A stretch of 57,222 nucleotides of DNA from Flammeovirgaceae bacterium (GCA_002691385.1 NZHT01000069.1:13944-71165), one strand, 5' to 3'. Numbered from the stretch's first letter, positions 9,279 through 18,652 are shown. The notes: generated by a model from the letters alone, not told the origin. Numbers and translations are program-made.

Positions 9279-10937
9279 TTATCGGGGTAATGATAACAAT
9301 TCCCGCGCACTTTTAAAGGCACTTTCCGTTGGATGCGCTCCTGAAATCATTTGAGCGATGGCTTCGATACGTTCTTCGGTCGTCAATTCTTTTATTTTGG
9401 TGACGGACTTATCTGCACTATGATCTTTATAGACAAAGAAATGAGCCTCTCCTCCCGCAGCAAATTGGGGTAAATGACTAATGGAGATTACTTGGTGATT
9501 TTTTGCCATCGCTTTCATCATTTTGGTCATTTTAATTGCAATTTCTCCAGATACACCGGTATCAATTTCATCAAATATAAGTGTTGGTAAGGCAATTTTG
9601 TCTGCAATTAAATATTTAATTGCAAAAACGAGTCGAGATAATTCACCACCAGAGGCTATGTTCTTAAGTGCCTTAGGTACGACACCTTTATTGGCCGAAA
9701 ACAGAATAGAACATTTATTTATGCCATTTTTATTTGGCTCAATGACTTCTAACTCAATTTTTACTCGACCATTTTCAATACCAATTTCATGAATGATATC
9801 GGTAATTTCTCTTTCAAAATTAAATGCTGCTTTTTGACGAAGTTTTGAAAGTTCTGTCCCAATTGTCATTACTTGATCTAATGCAAGATTCATTTTCTCT
9901 TTTGAGGTGGTGAGCTTTTCATCAAGATGATCTATTTCGGTAAGTTTTTTAGATAATTGATCTCTTAAATCGATTAGATCTTTCATCGAATGAAGTTCAT
10001 GTTTTTGTTGCAAGCGATAGATTAGTGAGCGCTGTTCGTTCAGTTCCTCTATTTTTTGTGGATCGAACTCGATCTCTTCTCGTTCCTCAAGGAGAGCTTC
10101 AAAAACATCTTTTAATTCGATTAATGAGCTCGAAATTCTTTTTTGAACTCCTGTAAATTTATTAGATAGATTGCTAATAGATACCATCAACGTATTCAAT
10201 AACTCCAGTTGTTTTATCAGGGAAAAGTCCTCTTCGTCTAATATTTGCATTGTCTGGGAGAGCTTTAGTTTAATTTCCTCTGCATGTTGCATGGCCGATA
10301 AATTTTGCTCAAGTAATTCTAAATCAATATCATCTAATCTTGCTTCTTCCAATTCTAGAAGATTATGACGCTCATAATCTTGATCTTTTTTGGAACTATG
10401 ATGCCATATTACCAACGCCTCATATGTTTTTTTTCTTTGTTGATAGATCTCAAAGGCTTCTTTGTAGGTCTGGAGCTGTTGTGTATTGAGTGAAAATTGA
10501 TCCAATACTTCGAGCTGATATTTGGGGTTTTCTAGGTTTAAGGACTCATGTTGAGAATGGATATCCATGAGTTTCAAAGCAAAGATTTTAAGTACTTCTA
10601 AATTTACCGGGGTATCATTAATAAAGGCCCTACTTTTTCCATTGGGGGAAATCTCTCGACGTATGATGGTCTCCGATTCATAGTCAAGTTCCGAAGTTTC
10701 GAAAAAATGTTGAAGGTGATAGGCAGAGATTTCAAAATGCCCTTCGATTTGACATTTTTTACTCACATCCCAGAGTACCTTACTGTCTGCACGATTGCCC
10801 ATCAGTAGGCCTAAAGCCCCCAGCATAATTGATTTCCCCGCTCCTGTTTCTCCCGTGATAACATTGAGTCCCGTGGTGGGCGCCAGTTCTAACTCCTTGA
10901 TTAAAGCGAAATTGATTATTGAAAGTGATTTGATCAT
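9279..10937 (-). CDS. recN: DNA repair protein RecN
   Basis: An SMC-like ATPase that acts at DNA double-strand breaks. From ATG 10937 it has 552 aa, the standard length; a TTG nine codons upstream lies inside the preceding gene and is less likely, because MIKSLSIINFALI is the classical RecN start. Walker A is GETGAGKS (residues 29-36). A long coiled-coil region spans the middle, roughly residues 145-360. The ABC signature is ASGGELSRLVFAI and Walker B is LPTLIFDEIDTGVSG. The start codon lies 5 bases after the stop of the 70-aa orphan. The upstream order coaBC - porD - recN is a Bacteroidota hallmark. Confidence 0.95.
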   Translation of the reverse strand: MIKSLSIINFALIKELELAPTTGLNVITGETGAGKSIMLGALGLLMGNRADSKVLWDVSKKCQIEGHFEISAYHLQHFFETSELDYESETIIRREISPNGKSRAFINDTPVNLEVLKIFALKLMDIHSQHESLNLENPKYQLEVLDQFSLNTQQLQTYKEAFEIYQQRKKTYEALVIWHHSSKKDQDYERHNLLELEEARLDDIDLELLEQNLSAMQHAEEIKLKLSQTMQILDEEDFSLIKQLELLNTLMVSISNLSNKFTGVQKRISSSLIELKDVFEALLEEREEIEFDPQKIEELNEQRSLIYRLQQKHELHSMKDLIDLRDQLSKKLTEIDHLDEKLTTSKEKMNLALDQVMTIGTELSKLRQKAAFNFEREITDIIHEIGIENGRVKIELEVIEPNKNGINKCSILFSANKGVVPKALKNIASGGELSRLVFAIKYLIADKIALPTLIFDEIDTGVSGEIAIKMTKMMKAMAKNHQVISISHLPQFAAGGEAHFFVYKDHSADKSVTKIKELTTEERIEAIAQMISGAHPTESAFKSARELLSLPR

Positions 10938-10942
10938 AGAGA

Positions 10943-11155
10943 TCAGGTTTGTATATCTTTCCAAACTTCATCTAATTCTGAGCGGAATATGATCACGCTT
11001 TTCATTGATGAATTTTGGCATAAAATTTTGTTCCCTTCAATACTACTCATTTTTCCAAATATTACCACACCATTTTTATGCATAAATGTGAGGAATTCTT
11101 GAAAATGGCTTTCTAAATCTGATATCGATATTTTGACTTGTCGACTGGGCATCAT
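10943..11155 (-). CDS. Small conserved-context protein of 70 aa, unknown function
   Basis: A 70-aa acidic-to-neutral protein starting MMPSRQVKISISDLESHF, with no signal peptide or membrane helix and no family that I recognise. It reads as an alpha/beta mini-domain: a beta strand (VKISI), a helix (DLESHFQEFLTFMHKNG), strands (VVIFGKM, KILCQ, KSVIIF), and a final helix. It is real by context. Its ATG overlaps the porD stop (ATGA) and its stop lies 5 bases from the recN ATG, so it is translated within the operon. In relatives I recall, porD and recN are direct neighbours, which makes this an inserted small gene. Confidence 0.7.
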   Translation of the reverse strand: MMPSRQVKISISDLESHFQEFLTFMHKNGVVIFGKMSSIEGNKILCQNSSMKSVIIFRSELDEVWKDIQT

Positions 11156-12048
11156 TTAATCATTCCAGCGAAATCTGAACGCTTCGTGGCATCAATATTT
11201 ACGAGCATATTATAAGTTCTTTTGCGAAGCGATGGATCTCCTTTTGAAAATATTTTGCTAAGCTCATCTGTTTTAGCGTCTAGAAAGCTGATGGTAAGTA
11301 TCGATCGAGGTCTTGCTTGGTTGACTTTGAGTACTTTTTGGATACTTTCTGAAATCATTTTTCTGGCTTCTTCAGGGTCTTCCAAAAAATGATCCAAGCC
11401 TTGCAAGTGATATTGATAACTAGCCTCTCTAATGGGTTTCATTTGAGCATTCAAAAGGTTCTCTACTAACCAATAACGATTTCTGATACTATTGAATTGA
11501 TCCCATCCAATAAAACCAGAATTTTGGGCATTGGTAACTACGCGCCAAGCCAAATTGAAGTAAGCTTCTCCTCTTAACTTCCCAAAGGAATCATAATCTA
11601 ATCCTATAATTACCAATGCATAATACGATAGTAGGGAGGAAAGGTTGTCGATAAAGCTATTTTCATTGTAAATAATGGGCTGAGAATTAACATATTCAAA
11701 TGCCCAGTCTCGATCACCAAAATTCAACAAAATTGTTTCATGATTGGTGTTATAAACAGGTCGAGAGGAGAGGACTTGTACTGAGGCTTGGTACTGTCCT
11801 ATTGCGGGATCACTTTCTTCGGTTAGTGTTAGAACAATATTACAATTAATTCTTTCTTCAATTTTAAACTGATCGGAGGTCCATTTTGTGTTGTTCAGAA
11901 ACTCACTAAATGCAACTTCCATTTCGGAAATCGTAGTTGGGTCACTACTTTGAATGGCTTGCGCATTGATGATTACACGGCAATTTAGCTCTTGACTTAG
12001 CAATATCGTTGGAATTACGAAAAAAATCAAAGTAGTGAGCTTAAGCAT
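11152..12048 (-). CDS. porD: PorD-like protein (DUF4835), type IX secretion
   Basis: A 298-aa exported protein with a signal peptide (MLKLTTLIFFVIPTILLSQ) and the DUF4835 pattern: ELNCRVIINAQAIQ after the cleavage site, FSEFLNNTKWTSDQF, then CNIVLTL and a LNFGDRDWAFEYV segment near residue 130. The family is annotated as a type IX secretion system component in Bacteroidota, probably periplasmic or at the outer membrane. The position between coaBC and recN agrees with the family's conserved location, and the window also encodes a T9SS cargo protein (40512-43073). The start codon overlaps the end of coaBC by 8 bases. The biochemical role of PorD is not well established. Confidence 0.85.
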   Translation of the reverse strand: MLKLTTLIFFVIPTILLSQELNCRVIINAQAIQSSDPTTISEMEVAFSEFLNNTKWTSDQFKIEERINCNIVLTLTEESDPAIGQYQASVQVLSSRPVYNTNHETILLNFGDRDWAFEYVNSQPIIYNENSFIDNLSSLLSYYALVIIGLDYDSFGKLRGEAYFNLAWRVVTNAQNSGFIGWDQFNSIRNRYWLVENLLNAQMKPIREASYQYHLQGLDHFLEDPEEARKMISESIQKVLKVNQARPRSILTISFLDAKTDELSKIFSKGDPSLRKRTYNMLVNIDATKRSDFAGMIK

Positions 12049-13234
12049 AGCTTTGAATTATTTTCACAATGTCTTGAGCGACCTCTTTTTTATCTTTTAA
12101 TTCGAAAGGGAATTTTTTTTCAAAGCGATCATAAATAGTAATTTTATTGGTATCTTGTCCAAAACCAACTCCTGGATCTTCCAACGAATTTAGAACAATA
12201 AGATTCAAATTTTTACGTTTTATTTTCTCCTTAGCAGAGGCTTCTCCATCATGTGTTTCTAAGGCAAATCCAACATGGATTTGCGTTTCATCTTTTAATT
12301 TACCTAATTCTTGAGCAATATCGGGATTTTCAATCAAGGTTATATTTAGAGGGTTACCATCTTTTTTATGCTTTTTATCAAATGGCATACTAGGTTTGTA
12401 ATCGGCAACGGCAGCAGCAAAAATAGCAAAATTGATGTCTAAATATTGATTTTTGCATGTCTCCAGCATTTCATCTGCTGAAGTGACTTTAATGACCTCG
12501 ATGTGTGGATGTTTGGGATAGTTTTTTACCGGACCAGAGATGAATACAACTTGAGCCCCTTTTTTAGCAAATAATAACGCCAAGGCATATCCCATTTTAC
12601 CAGAAGAATGATTTCCAATAAATCTAACCGAGTCAAAAGTTTCATAGGTTGGACCGGAAGTAATTAGCACTTTTTTATTACTAAATATCCCTGTTTTAAA
12701 ATGCTCTCTGAGAATGTTAACGATAGTTTCTGGTGCTGCCATTCTCCCTTTTCCATTCAGACCGCTGGCAAGCTCGCCTACATCGGAGGTAATCAGATGA
12801 TTCCCACGTGAGACCAGGAGATCAATATTTTTTTGCGTAGCTGAATGTGCCAACATATCTAAATCCATAGCTGGAGCAAAGTATACAGGGCATCTTGCCG
12901 AAAGAAAAACAGACAAAAGAAAATTATCACATAAACCATGTGCCATTTTCGAAAGGGTATGGGCTGAAGCAGGTGCGATTATCAGCAAATCTGCCCAAAG
13001 ACCGAGAGCCACATGATTATGCCAATCTTCTGAGTTATCCTTATAGAAAGAGCTATATACGGGATGTTTTGATAGGGTTGATAGAGTGGTGGGGGTAACA
13101 AATTTTTTGGCACTCTCTGTCATGATAATCCGTACCTCCGCTTGTTCCTTAATGCAAAGTCGAACGATCAACGCCGACTTGTAAGCTGCAATTGAACCAC
13201 TGACGGCTAAAAGTATTTTTTTTCCTGCCAACAT
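12041..13234 (-). CDS. coaBC: Bifunctional phosphopantothenoylcysteine decarboxylase/synthetase CoaBC
   Basis: Carries out two steps of coenzyme A synthesis: coupling of phosphopantothenate with cysteine and the following decarboxylation. The 397-aa protein has an FMN-binding CoaC half (about residues 1-180; KKILLAVSGSIAAYKS start, catalytic His in NHVALG, and APAMDLDM where the classical motif is PAMN). The CoaB half (about 190-397) has ITSGPTYE, RFIGNHSSGKMGYAL and the KIKRKN lysine region. The Asp in PAMD is, as far as I recall, common in this phylum. It is 13 bases downstream of the omega-like gene and overlaps porD. Confidence 0.95.
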   Translation of the reverse strand: MLAGKKILLAVSGSIAAYKSALIVRLCIKEQAEVRIIMTESAKKFVTPTTLSTLSKHPVYSSFYKDNSEDWHNHVALGLWADLLIIAPASAHTLSKMAHGLCDNFLLSVFLSARCPVYFAPAMDLDMLAHSATQKNIDLLVSRGNHLITSDVGELASGLNGKGRMAAPETIVNILREHFKTGIFSNKKVLITSGPTYETFDSVRFIGNHSSGKMGYALALLFAKKGAQVVFISGPVKNYPKHPHIEVIKVTSADEMLETCKNQYLDINFAIFAAAVADYKPSMPFDKKHKKDGNPLNITLIENPDIAQELGKLKDETQIHVGFALETHDGEASAKEKIKRKNLNLIVLNSLEDPGVGFGQDTNKITIYDRFEKKFPFELKDKKEVAQDIVKIIQSYA

Positions 13235-13247
13235 AGGCTTGGGCAGG

Positions 13248-13574
13248 TTACAGATTTATACCTTCCGTGTCATTTTCATCACGCCTTCTGAATATTACCT
13301 CATCGTTGAGGAACTCCTCAGTTGCTGTGGTGGTTGGTTTAGGCATGCGCTCGTAGAATTTGGAAATTTCAATTTGTTCCCTATTTTCAAAAATTTCTTC
13401 TAGATTATCTACGGTAGAGGCAAATTCAGCTAATTTCCCATTCAGTTCTTCTTTCTGAATACTTGAAATTTGTCTAGCACGTTTACCTATGATTACCAAA
13501 GATTCAAATATATTTTCTGTGGGTTCTGATAATATAGAACTTTCTCTTGTTTTAAGTGATGCGTCAGTAGCCAT
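13248..13574 (-). CDS. rpoZ: RNA polymerase omega-like subunit (Bacteroidota RpoZ)
   Basis: A 108-aa protein similar to the Bacteroidota version of the omega subunit, which helps assemble RNA polymerase. The central part NIFESLVIIGKRARQISSIQKEELNGKL (given here in pieces: NIFESLVIIGKRARQI and QKEELNGKLAEF) corresponds to the omega core helices. The C-terminal tail is acidic and basic, with a FRRRDEND segment. It sits 5 bases downstream of bamD and 13 bases before coaBC, the conserved place for this gene. Confidence 0.85.
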   Translation of the reverse strand: MATDASLKTRESSILSEPTENIFESLVIIGKRARQISSIQKEELNGKLAEFASTVDNLEEIFENREQIEISKFYERMPKPTTTATEEFLNDEVIFRRRDENDTEGINL

Positions 13575-13579
13575 AATGT

Positions 13580-14386
13580 TTAATTATTTCTTGATGCAAA
13601 GTTAGATAAAAAATCTGTACTATTCACATAATATTTTTCGGCGTCTTTCAAAAACTCACTACTGGGATATTTATCAACGAAGGTTTGATATTTATCTATA
13701 CAAGATTTAAAACGTTCATTTTGAACTGATAGGATACTAGCTTGAGCATAATCATGTGCTGTTTGAATGGTCAAGAACAAAGCTTCTTCTTGAAAGGCAG
13801 AACCTGGAAATTCCTTGATGAAATTTTCTAGAGTAACGATGGCAGCTTCATATTTTTGAAGTTTGTAGTACAGCTTGGCATTTTCAAATTCTTTTTTTTC
13901 CAATTTTAGTTCTAGTTCATTAACAATACTTCCTGCATTTTTAGCAAATTCTGAAGTTGGGTACTGATTGATGAAATTCTGCATCACATTTATGGCTTCA
14001 TAACTTGGTGTTTGGTCCAAACTAAATTCAGGAGACTGCATGTAGAGTGAATAGCCGTACATATAATTGGCTTCAAGGGCCAAATCACTACGTGAATAAA
14101 CTTCTAAAAAGGTTTCAAAATAGTGAGAACTTAGAATAAATAAATCTTGGTAATAGTGCGCATAGGCATAATAAAAATTTGCTGACTCCGCTTCCTTGGT
14201 ACCACGAATAATAGGAAGGATGTCTTCGAAAAGAGCAATGGCACGAGCAAAATCCTTTTTCTCGTAATATTTCATTGCTGCTTCGTATTTAGGTTGCCAA
14301 TCAGTACTTTTTTGTAATTTTTGGTATTTTGTACAACTCGTAATGAAAAGGCATACAAGGGCTATTTTTATATAACTTTTAATCAT
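13580..14386 (-). CDS. bamD: Outer membrane assembly lipoprotein BamD
   Basis: BamD is a TPR lipoprotein of the BAM complex that folds beta-barrel proteins into the outer membrane. The 268-aa protein has a lipoprotein signal with lipobox ITSC (C18), followed by about five TPR-type helix pairs: YEAAMKYYEKKDFARAIALFE, then ESANFYYAYAHYYQ, LEANYMYGYSLYMQ, and two further pairs. It is the first gene of the bamD - rpoZ - coaBC - porD block. A TACTTTTG box 19 bases upstream of the ATG (14406-14413, minus) suggests its own promoter between it and the OstA-like gene. Confidence 0.93.
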   Translation of the reverse strand: MIKSYIKIALVCLFITSCTKYQKLQKSTDWQPKYEAAMKYYEKKDFARAIALFEDILPIIRGTKEAESANFYYAYAHYYQDLFILSSHYFETFLEVYSRSDLALEANYMYGYSLYMQSPEFSLDQTPSYEAINVMQNFINQYPTSEFAKNAGSIVNELELKLEKKEFENAKLYYKLQKYEAAIVTLENFIKEFPGSAFQEEALFLTIQTAHDYAQASILSVQNERFKSCIDKYQTFVDKYPSSEFLKDAEKYYVNSTDFLSNFASRNN

Positions 14387-14405
14387 TTTCTAAAAAATAT
14401 TCGAG

Positions 14406-14413
14406 CAAAAGTA
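14406..14413 (-). promoter_or_regulatory. -7 promoter box (TACTTTTG) of bamD
   Basis: On the minus strand this reads TACTTTTG, an exact TAnnTTTG match. It lies 19 bases before the bamD ATG and 22 bases after the OstA-like stop. A TTTG is present only 14 bases upstream of the box, short of the usual spacing, so the -33 half is doubtful. Confidence 0.35.
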
Positions 14414-14435
14414 GTGTACTATCATTACAAACCCA

Positions 14436-16061
14436 TTAATTACGTGTTCCTTTTAAACTCTTGCCTCTTTTTGCTTCTTGAAGTTTCTTTCTATTTTCTT
14501 CTATTTCTTGTTTATTAGGTTTGACTTTCCCATCGTTGTCATTTATAGGTACCGAAATTTTATTATAAACAGGTTTTACAAAGATATCTTGCAGGGAAGG
14601 CCTTCGATCTATCATCCAATTGAAGTCATCTAGCTTTTTGTCTTTATCTGTAATTTTATGCGGGGGTAGAAATTGCCCTTCGGGAGATTTATATAAGGTG
14701 AAGTTATGAATTTGATTGTTGAGAAAACGAATGGTCATATTGCTCGTTAGCATTTTATTAATTCCTAATAAAACAGTATCCGTGTCATCCATCGAATGAA
14801 ATAGACTTTCACAATTACCGTTAATATCGATATAGTTTAAGCTTTTATCGAGGAAATAGATATTCATCAGTCGTCCTTTTATTTGATTGAAATTACTGAC
14901 GGAATCTTTGGTAATCAGAAATGCATTTCGTTTTAAGTCCATTTTTTCTATGCTACTGTCGCTAACATGAATGACGATCGTATCTGAAAGCACTTGATTT
15001 TCTCCAGTCCATAAAACAGGATTTTGATAGAGCATAATAATAGAATCTGACAAAAAATAAGCGGAAGAATCAGCAATCCCTTGGAAATTCATTTTAAATA
15101 TCCTAATGTCTGGATAAGCCAATATTCTTCTAACCGAGTCGAATTCACTTTCAATGGCAACCATCGTATCTGCAGCTATGTAAAAGGTATCTAATTGCAT
15201 TATTTTTTTCATAATGGCATTACCATAAATTTTGCTAAAGCCATTGACCTTATCATGATAGCCTTCGTCACCGATAAGGATGACATTATTTTCTTTTGAC
15301 GTAAGTTTGACGTTACCCTCACCTAAATAGTATTCGTTGAAATCATCAAAAAATAATTTATCTCCATCCAGTATATATTCGGAGGTTTCAATATTTCCAG
15401 ATGATATTTCCGTTTGACTGATTTCTGTTCGGAATTCGCCTCCATGCGCATAAATTATCGTACCCTCCTTATTGATAATCTCTGTTGGGCCAAAGCTATA
15501 TGCTATTTTGGAGAGAGTATTGTATCTGAGTGTATCAGTTCTTAAGGTAAACTCTGGAGATACTAGTACTACTGACTGATAAAACCGTGCAATATTTTCC
15601 TTTGCATAAAAGTATCCTAATGTACTCGAAAGAATATTTGTGGTATCAATCAGTTGTCCTCCTTTAAAATAATAAGCTACCTCTGTGTCTAAGCTGTAAT
15701 TCAAATTGTCCGTATAGAGTTCCTGAAATCCCCGCTTGTAAACGACCTCTTCTCGAAGTTGGGCCATCCGATCTTCTCCTTGATATAGAAGGCGATTGGA
15801 TGTGACTACGGTTGAATCGTTGATGATTTTCACATGATCATACGCCTTCATTTGATTCTCGGCTTTCAAATATATAGCACTATCGCAATAGACAGTGGTC
15901 TCTTTTTGAACAAAGACCACGCTGTCAATGAGATATCTTATCGATTGACCCTTTTTTCGTACAACTTCCTGTTTACCTTTGGCGGTATATTTAATTCTCT
16001 TTTGAGCTGTAGAAGCCAAAGAGCATAGGAGTAACGTAAGTAATATATGATAGTTTCGCAT
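14436..16061 (-). CDS. OstA/LptA-like exported protein
   Basis: A 541-aa exported protein (signal peptide MRNYHILLTLLLCSLASTAQ) dominated by short repeating beta-strand units typical of the OstA-like N-terminal domain. Examples are VYCDSAIYLKAENQMKAYDHV, VTSNRLLYQGEDRMAQLREEV and LYTDNLNYSLDTEVAYYF, each with the D..Y....N...A pattern. Members of this fold bridge LPS between inner and outer membrane. This long Bacteroidota form probably combines the LptA-like role with further repeats. The C-terminus is lysine- and arginine-rich (KKLQEAKRGKSLKG). It lies upstream of bamD and is divergent from tilS. Its fold is more certain than its exact role. Confidence 0.8.
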   Translation of the reverse strand: MRNYHILLTLLLCSLASTAQKRIKYTAKGKQEVVRKKGQSIRYLIDSVVFVQKETTVYCDSAIYLKAENQMKAYDHVKIINDSTVVTSNRLLYQGEDRMAQLREEVVYKRGFQELYTDNLNYSLDTEVAYYFKGGQLIDTTNILSSTLGYFYAKENIARFYQSVVLVSPEFTLRTDTLRYNTLSKIAYSFGPTEIINKEGTIIYAHGGEFRTEISQTEISSGNIETSEYILDGDKLFFDDFNEYYLGEGNVKLTSKENNVILIGDEGYHDKVNGFSKIYGNAIMKKIMQLDTFYIAADTMVAIESEFDSVRRILAYPDIRIFKMNFQGIADSSAYFLSDSIIMLYQNPVLWTGENQVLSDTIVIHVSDSSIEKMDLKRNAFLITKDSVSNFNQIKGRLMNIYFLDKSLNYIDINGNCESLFHSMDDTDTVLLGINKMLTSNMTIRFLNNQIHNFTLYKSPEGQFLPPHKITDKDKKLDDFNWMIDRRPSLQDIFVKPVYNKISVPINDNDGKVKPNKQEIEENRKKLQEAKRGKSLKGTRN

Positions 16062-16122
16062 CTCAACTTACAATGGTTTGTAAAAGTAATATATTAATTG
16101 AAAGCATTATAGAGAGAATTAT

Positions 16123-17481
16123 ATGTTAGCAAAATTAAAGGCTCATATTGAATCTCATCATTTATTTAATTCCCAAGATCGGCTGCTTTTGGGGGTCAGT
16201 GCTGGAGTCGATTCCATTGTACTTGCACATTTATTAAAGGAACTACCTTTTGATTTTTTTATTGCCCACATGAATTTTGGTCTTCGGGGTCACGAATCAG
16301 ATTTGGATGCTGATTTTGTTAAGCAATGGGGCCTACGTCATGGTATTATTACGCATGTCTTGAAGGTAAATGCAGAGATTCATGCCAAAAAAAATCAGCT
16401 ATCAATCCAAATGGCTGCGCGATCATTGCGCTATAATTGGTTTTCTGAATTGGCAACTTTACATAAATGTTCGGCAATATTAACAGCACATCATGCTGAT
16501 GATAACCTAGAGACGGTGCTATTTAATTTGATCAAAGGAACAGGTATTCGAGGTTTAAGAGGCATGAAAATACAACAGGGGCTTTTGGTTCGTCCTTTAT
16601 TAATTTTTGATAAACAAGAAATAATAAATTATGCCCAAGAACAGCGTATTTCTTGGCGTGAAGATGCATCCAACTTCAGTAACAAATATGTGCGTAATAA
16701 CATTCGTAAAAAAGTATTACCTGTTTTGAAAGAGATCAATCCTTCGGTCTTTCGAACCTTCAGGGATACACAAGCTCGTCTTATTGCAAGTGAAATGTTA
16801 TTGGATCAAAAGGTTTTGGACTTGAAAGCACAATATTTCAAATCAGGTCTAATAGACTGCCTAGAGGTGTCTTGGGTTAAGGATCATCCATTGGATCATT
16901 TGTTGCTTTTTGAATTACTTGAAAGTTATGAACTGGGCTATGCGCAATTCAAGCAAATTTTTAGATCTGTAGTTCAGAATCAATCGGCCATGTTTTATTG
17001 GAATGAATACCAATTGAATGTGGACAGGGGCAAGGTCTGGATTGGGACTTCTGATCGGATCATTGATCCATCGGCTTACAAGGAAATAACCAATGCATTG
17101 GAGGTAGTTGAATTTTATAATCATCAATTGATATTCAATAATATATTATCTACCACTGAGTCCATTAATAATAAGAGTTTGAACATTGCTTGTTTGGATA
17201 TGGAGAAGTTAACCTTTCCGCTTACTCTTAGAAAATGGAAAAAAGGAGATTATTTTTATCCCCTAGGCATGACTCATAAGAAAAAAGTGAGTGACTTTTT
17301 GATAGATCAAAAAATTCCAAAAATCATGAAAGATGGCCTTTTAATCTTAGCTTCTAAAAAAGAGATTTGTTGGCTTGTTGGTCTTCGCATTGATGACCGG
17401 TTCAAATTGAAAAATTCAACCGAAAACATTTTACGAATCGAGGTGAGAGATTTGAAGGAAAGTGATGGAAGGGGGACATAA
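16123..17481 (+). CDS. tilS: tRNA(Ile)-lysidine synthase TilS
   Basis: TilS modifies the wobble C of tRNA-Ile(CAU) to lysidine using ATP, an essential step for decoding AUA. The 452-aa protein has the N-terminal PP-loop ATPase domain (about 1-220), with HMNFGLRGHESD, HHADDNLETVLFNLIKGTGIRG and RPLL, then a central region and a C-terminal substrate domain with LRKWKKGDYFYPLGM and KKVSDFLIDQKIP (about 370-405). The PP-loop motif reads SAGVDS (26-31) instead of the usual SGGxDS. Everything else is intact, so the gene is probably functional. It is divergent from the OstA-like gene. Confidence 0.93.
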   Translation: MLAKLKAHIESHHLFNSQDRLLLGVSAGVDSIVLAHLLKELPFDFFIAHMNFGLRGHESDLDADFVKQWGLRHGIITHVLKVNAEIHAKKNQLSIQMAARSLRYNWFSELATLHKCSAILTAHHADDNLETVLFNLIKGTGIRGLRGMKIQQGLLVRPLLIFDKQEIINYAQEQRISWREDASNFSNKYVRNNIRKKVLPVLKEINPSVFRTFRDTQARLIASEMLLDQKVLDLKAQYFKSGLIDCLEVSWVKDHPLDHLLLFELLESYELGYAQFKQIFRSVVQNQSAMFYWNEYQLNVDRGKVWIGTSDRIIDPSAYKEITNALEVVEFYNHQLIFNNILSTTESINNKSLNIACLDMEKLTFPLTLRKWKKGDYFYPLGMTHKKKVSDFLIDQKIPKIMKDGLLILASKKEICWLVGLRIDDRFKLKNSTENILRIEVRDLKESDGRGT

Positions 17482-17541
17482 ATATGTAACTCTTTCTGAT
17501 TTTTTTATAGAATTTAAAGAGTATGATATCAGCAGCATTGC

Positions 17542-17572
17542 TTTTCTATTAATCTTATGACATGTAACTTTG
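17542..17572 (+). promoter_or_regulatory. Promoter of mdh (TTTT-N19-TAACTTTG)
   Basis: TAACTTTG at 17565-17572 matches TAnnTTTG exactly. Nineteen bases upstream stands TTTT (17542-17545), one mismatch from the -33 TTTG. The box lies 45 bases before the mdh ATG, a normal leader length. Confidence 0.5.
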
Positions 17573-17617
17573 TGTATAGTCAAATAGATTAGTGGAATTT
17601 TTAACTAAAAAAATTAA

Positions 17618-18556
17618 ATGAAGATTACCGTTGTTGGGGCAGGAGCTGTTGGAGCTACTTGTGCAGAAAATATTGCTCGCAAAGAATTGTGTGAAGAAGT
17701 GGTTTTATTGGATATTAAGGAAGGTCTTGCAGAAGGCAAAGCCATGGATATGAATCAATGTGCTACTTTAAATGGATTCAACACCAAGGTAATTGGATCC
17801 ACTAATGACTATTTAGCCACCTCTGATTCCGGAGTGGTCGTTATCACTTCTGGTATTCCAAGAAAACCAGGAATGTCACGTGAGGAGTTAATTGGTACCA
17901 ATGCCACTATTGTTCAAACGGTTACAGAAAACGTTTTAAAATACTCGCCAAATACTATTATTGTCGTGATTTCAAATCCAATGGATACCATGACCTATCT
18001 GAGCGTCAAATCCAGTGGATTATCTAAAGAGCGGGTAATAGGTATGGGTGGCTTATTGGACAGTAGTAGATTTAAGTATCGTTTGAGCGAAGCAATAGGT
18101 TGTTCGCCATCGGATTTGCAAGCAGTGGTTATTGGGGGTCATGGTGACACTACAATGATTCCATTAATTAAACATGCGACCTACAATAGCTCGCCAATCA
18201 CTCAATTTTTAACAGAAGATGAGCAGGCAAAAGTAGTTGAAGAAACCATGATAGGGGGTGCGACTTTGACCAAACTTATAGGTACTTCTGCATGGTATGC
18301 ACCCGGTGCCGCTGGAGCATTTTTAGTGGAGAGTATTGTTCGTGATCAGAAAAAATTATTTCCATCTTGTGTATATCTTGAGGGCGAATATGGGCAATCA
18401 GATATTTGCATTGGTGTGCCAACAATCATTGGTAAAAATGGATTAGAAAAAATTGTCGATTATCATTTAGATTCTGACGAGAAAGCTAAATTTGATGCTA
18501 GTGCTCACGCGGTACGCAATATGAATGTGGCCTTAAAGAATCTTAACTTAATATAA
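17618..18556 (+). CDS. mdh: NAD-dependent malate dehydrogenase
   Basis: Interconverts malate and oxaloacetate in the TCA cycle. The 312-aa protein belongs to the LDH-like MDH type. Seen: the NAD site GAGAVGA (residues 7-13) with D32 after the second strand, the substrate loop PRKPGMSR whose R82 selects dicarboxylates over lactate, NPMD (120-123), R151, and the catalytic His in GGHGDTTM (H175). Length is normal. It stands alone between tilS and an opposite-strand aldo/keto reductase, with its own promoter. Confidence 0.95.
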   Translation: MKITVVGAGAVGATCAENIARKELCEEVVLLDIKEGLAEGKAMDMNQCATLNGFNTKVIGSTNDYLATSDSGVVVITSGIPRKPGMSREELIGTNATIVQTVTENVLKYSPNTIIVVISNPMDTMTYLSVKSSGLSKERVIGMGGLLDSSRFKYRLSEAIGCSPSDLQAVVIGGHGDTTMIPLIKHATYNSSPITQFLTEDEQAKVVEETMIGGATLTKLIGTSAWYAPGAAGAFLVESIVRDQKKLFPSCVYLEGEYGQSDICIGVPTIIGKNGLEKIVDYHLDSDEKAKFDASAHAVRNMNVALKNLNLI

Positions 18557-18652
18557 ATTACTTAAAATTACTATTTGTTGATTTGAAACTGATAAAAAGC
18601 TGTTCTCATGTTTTTTGCTCACTAATAAGAAGTGGAAAATAAATAGGGTTTA

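Noticed and set aside
10780-10971. Second minus-strand frame inside the start of recN
   Set aside because: It lies within recN in another frame and has no independent signals.
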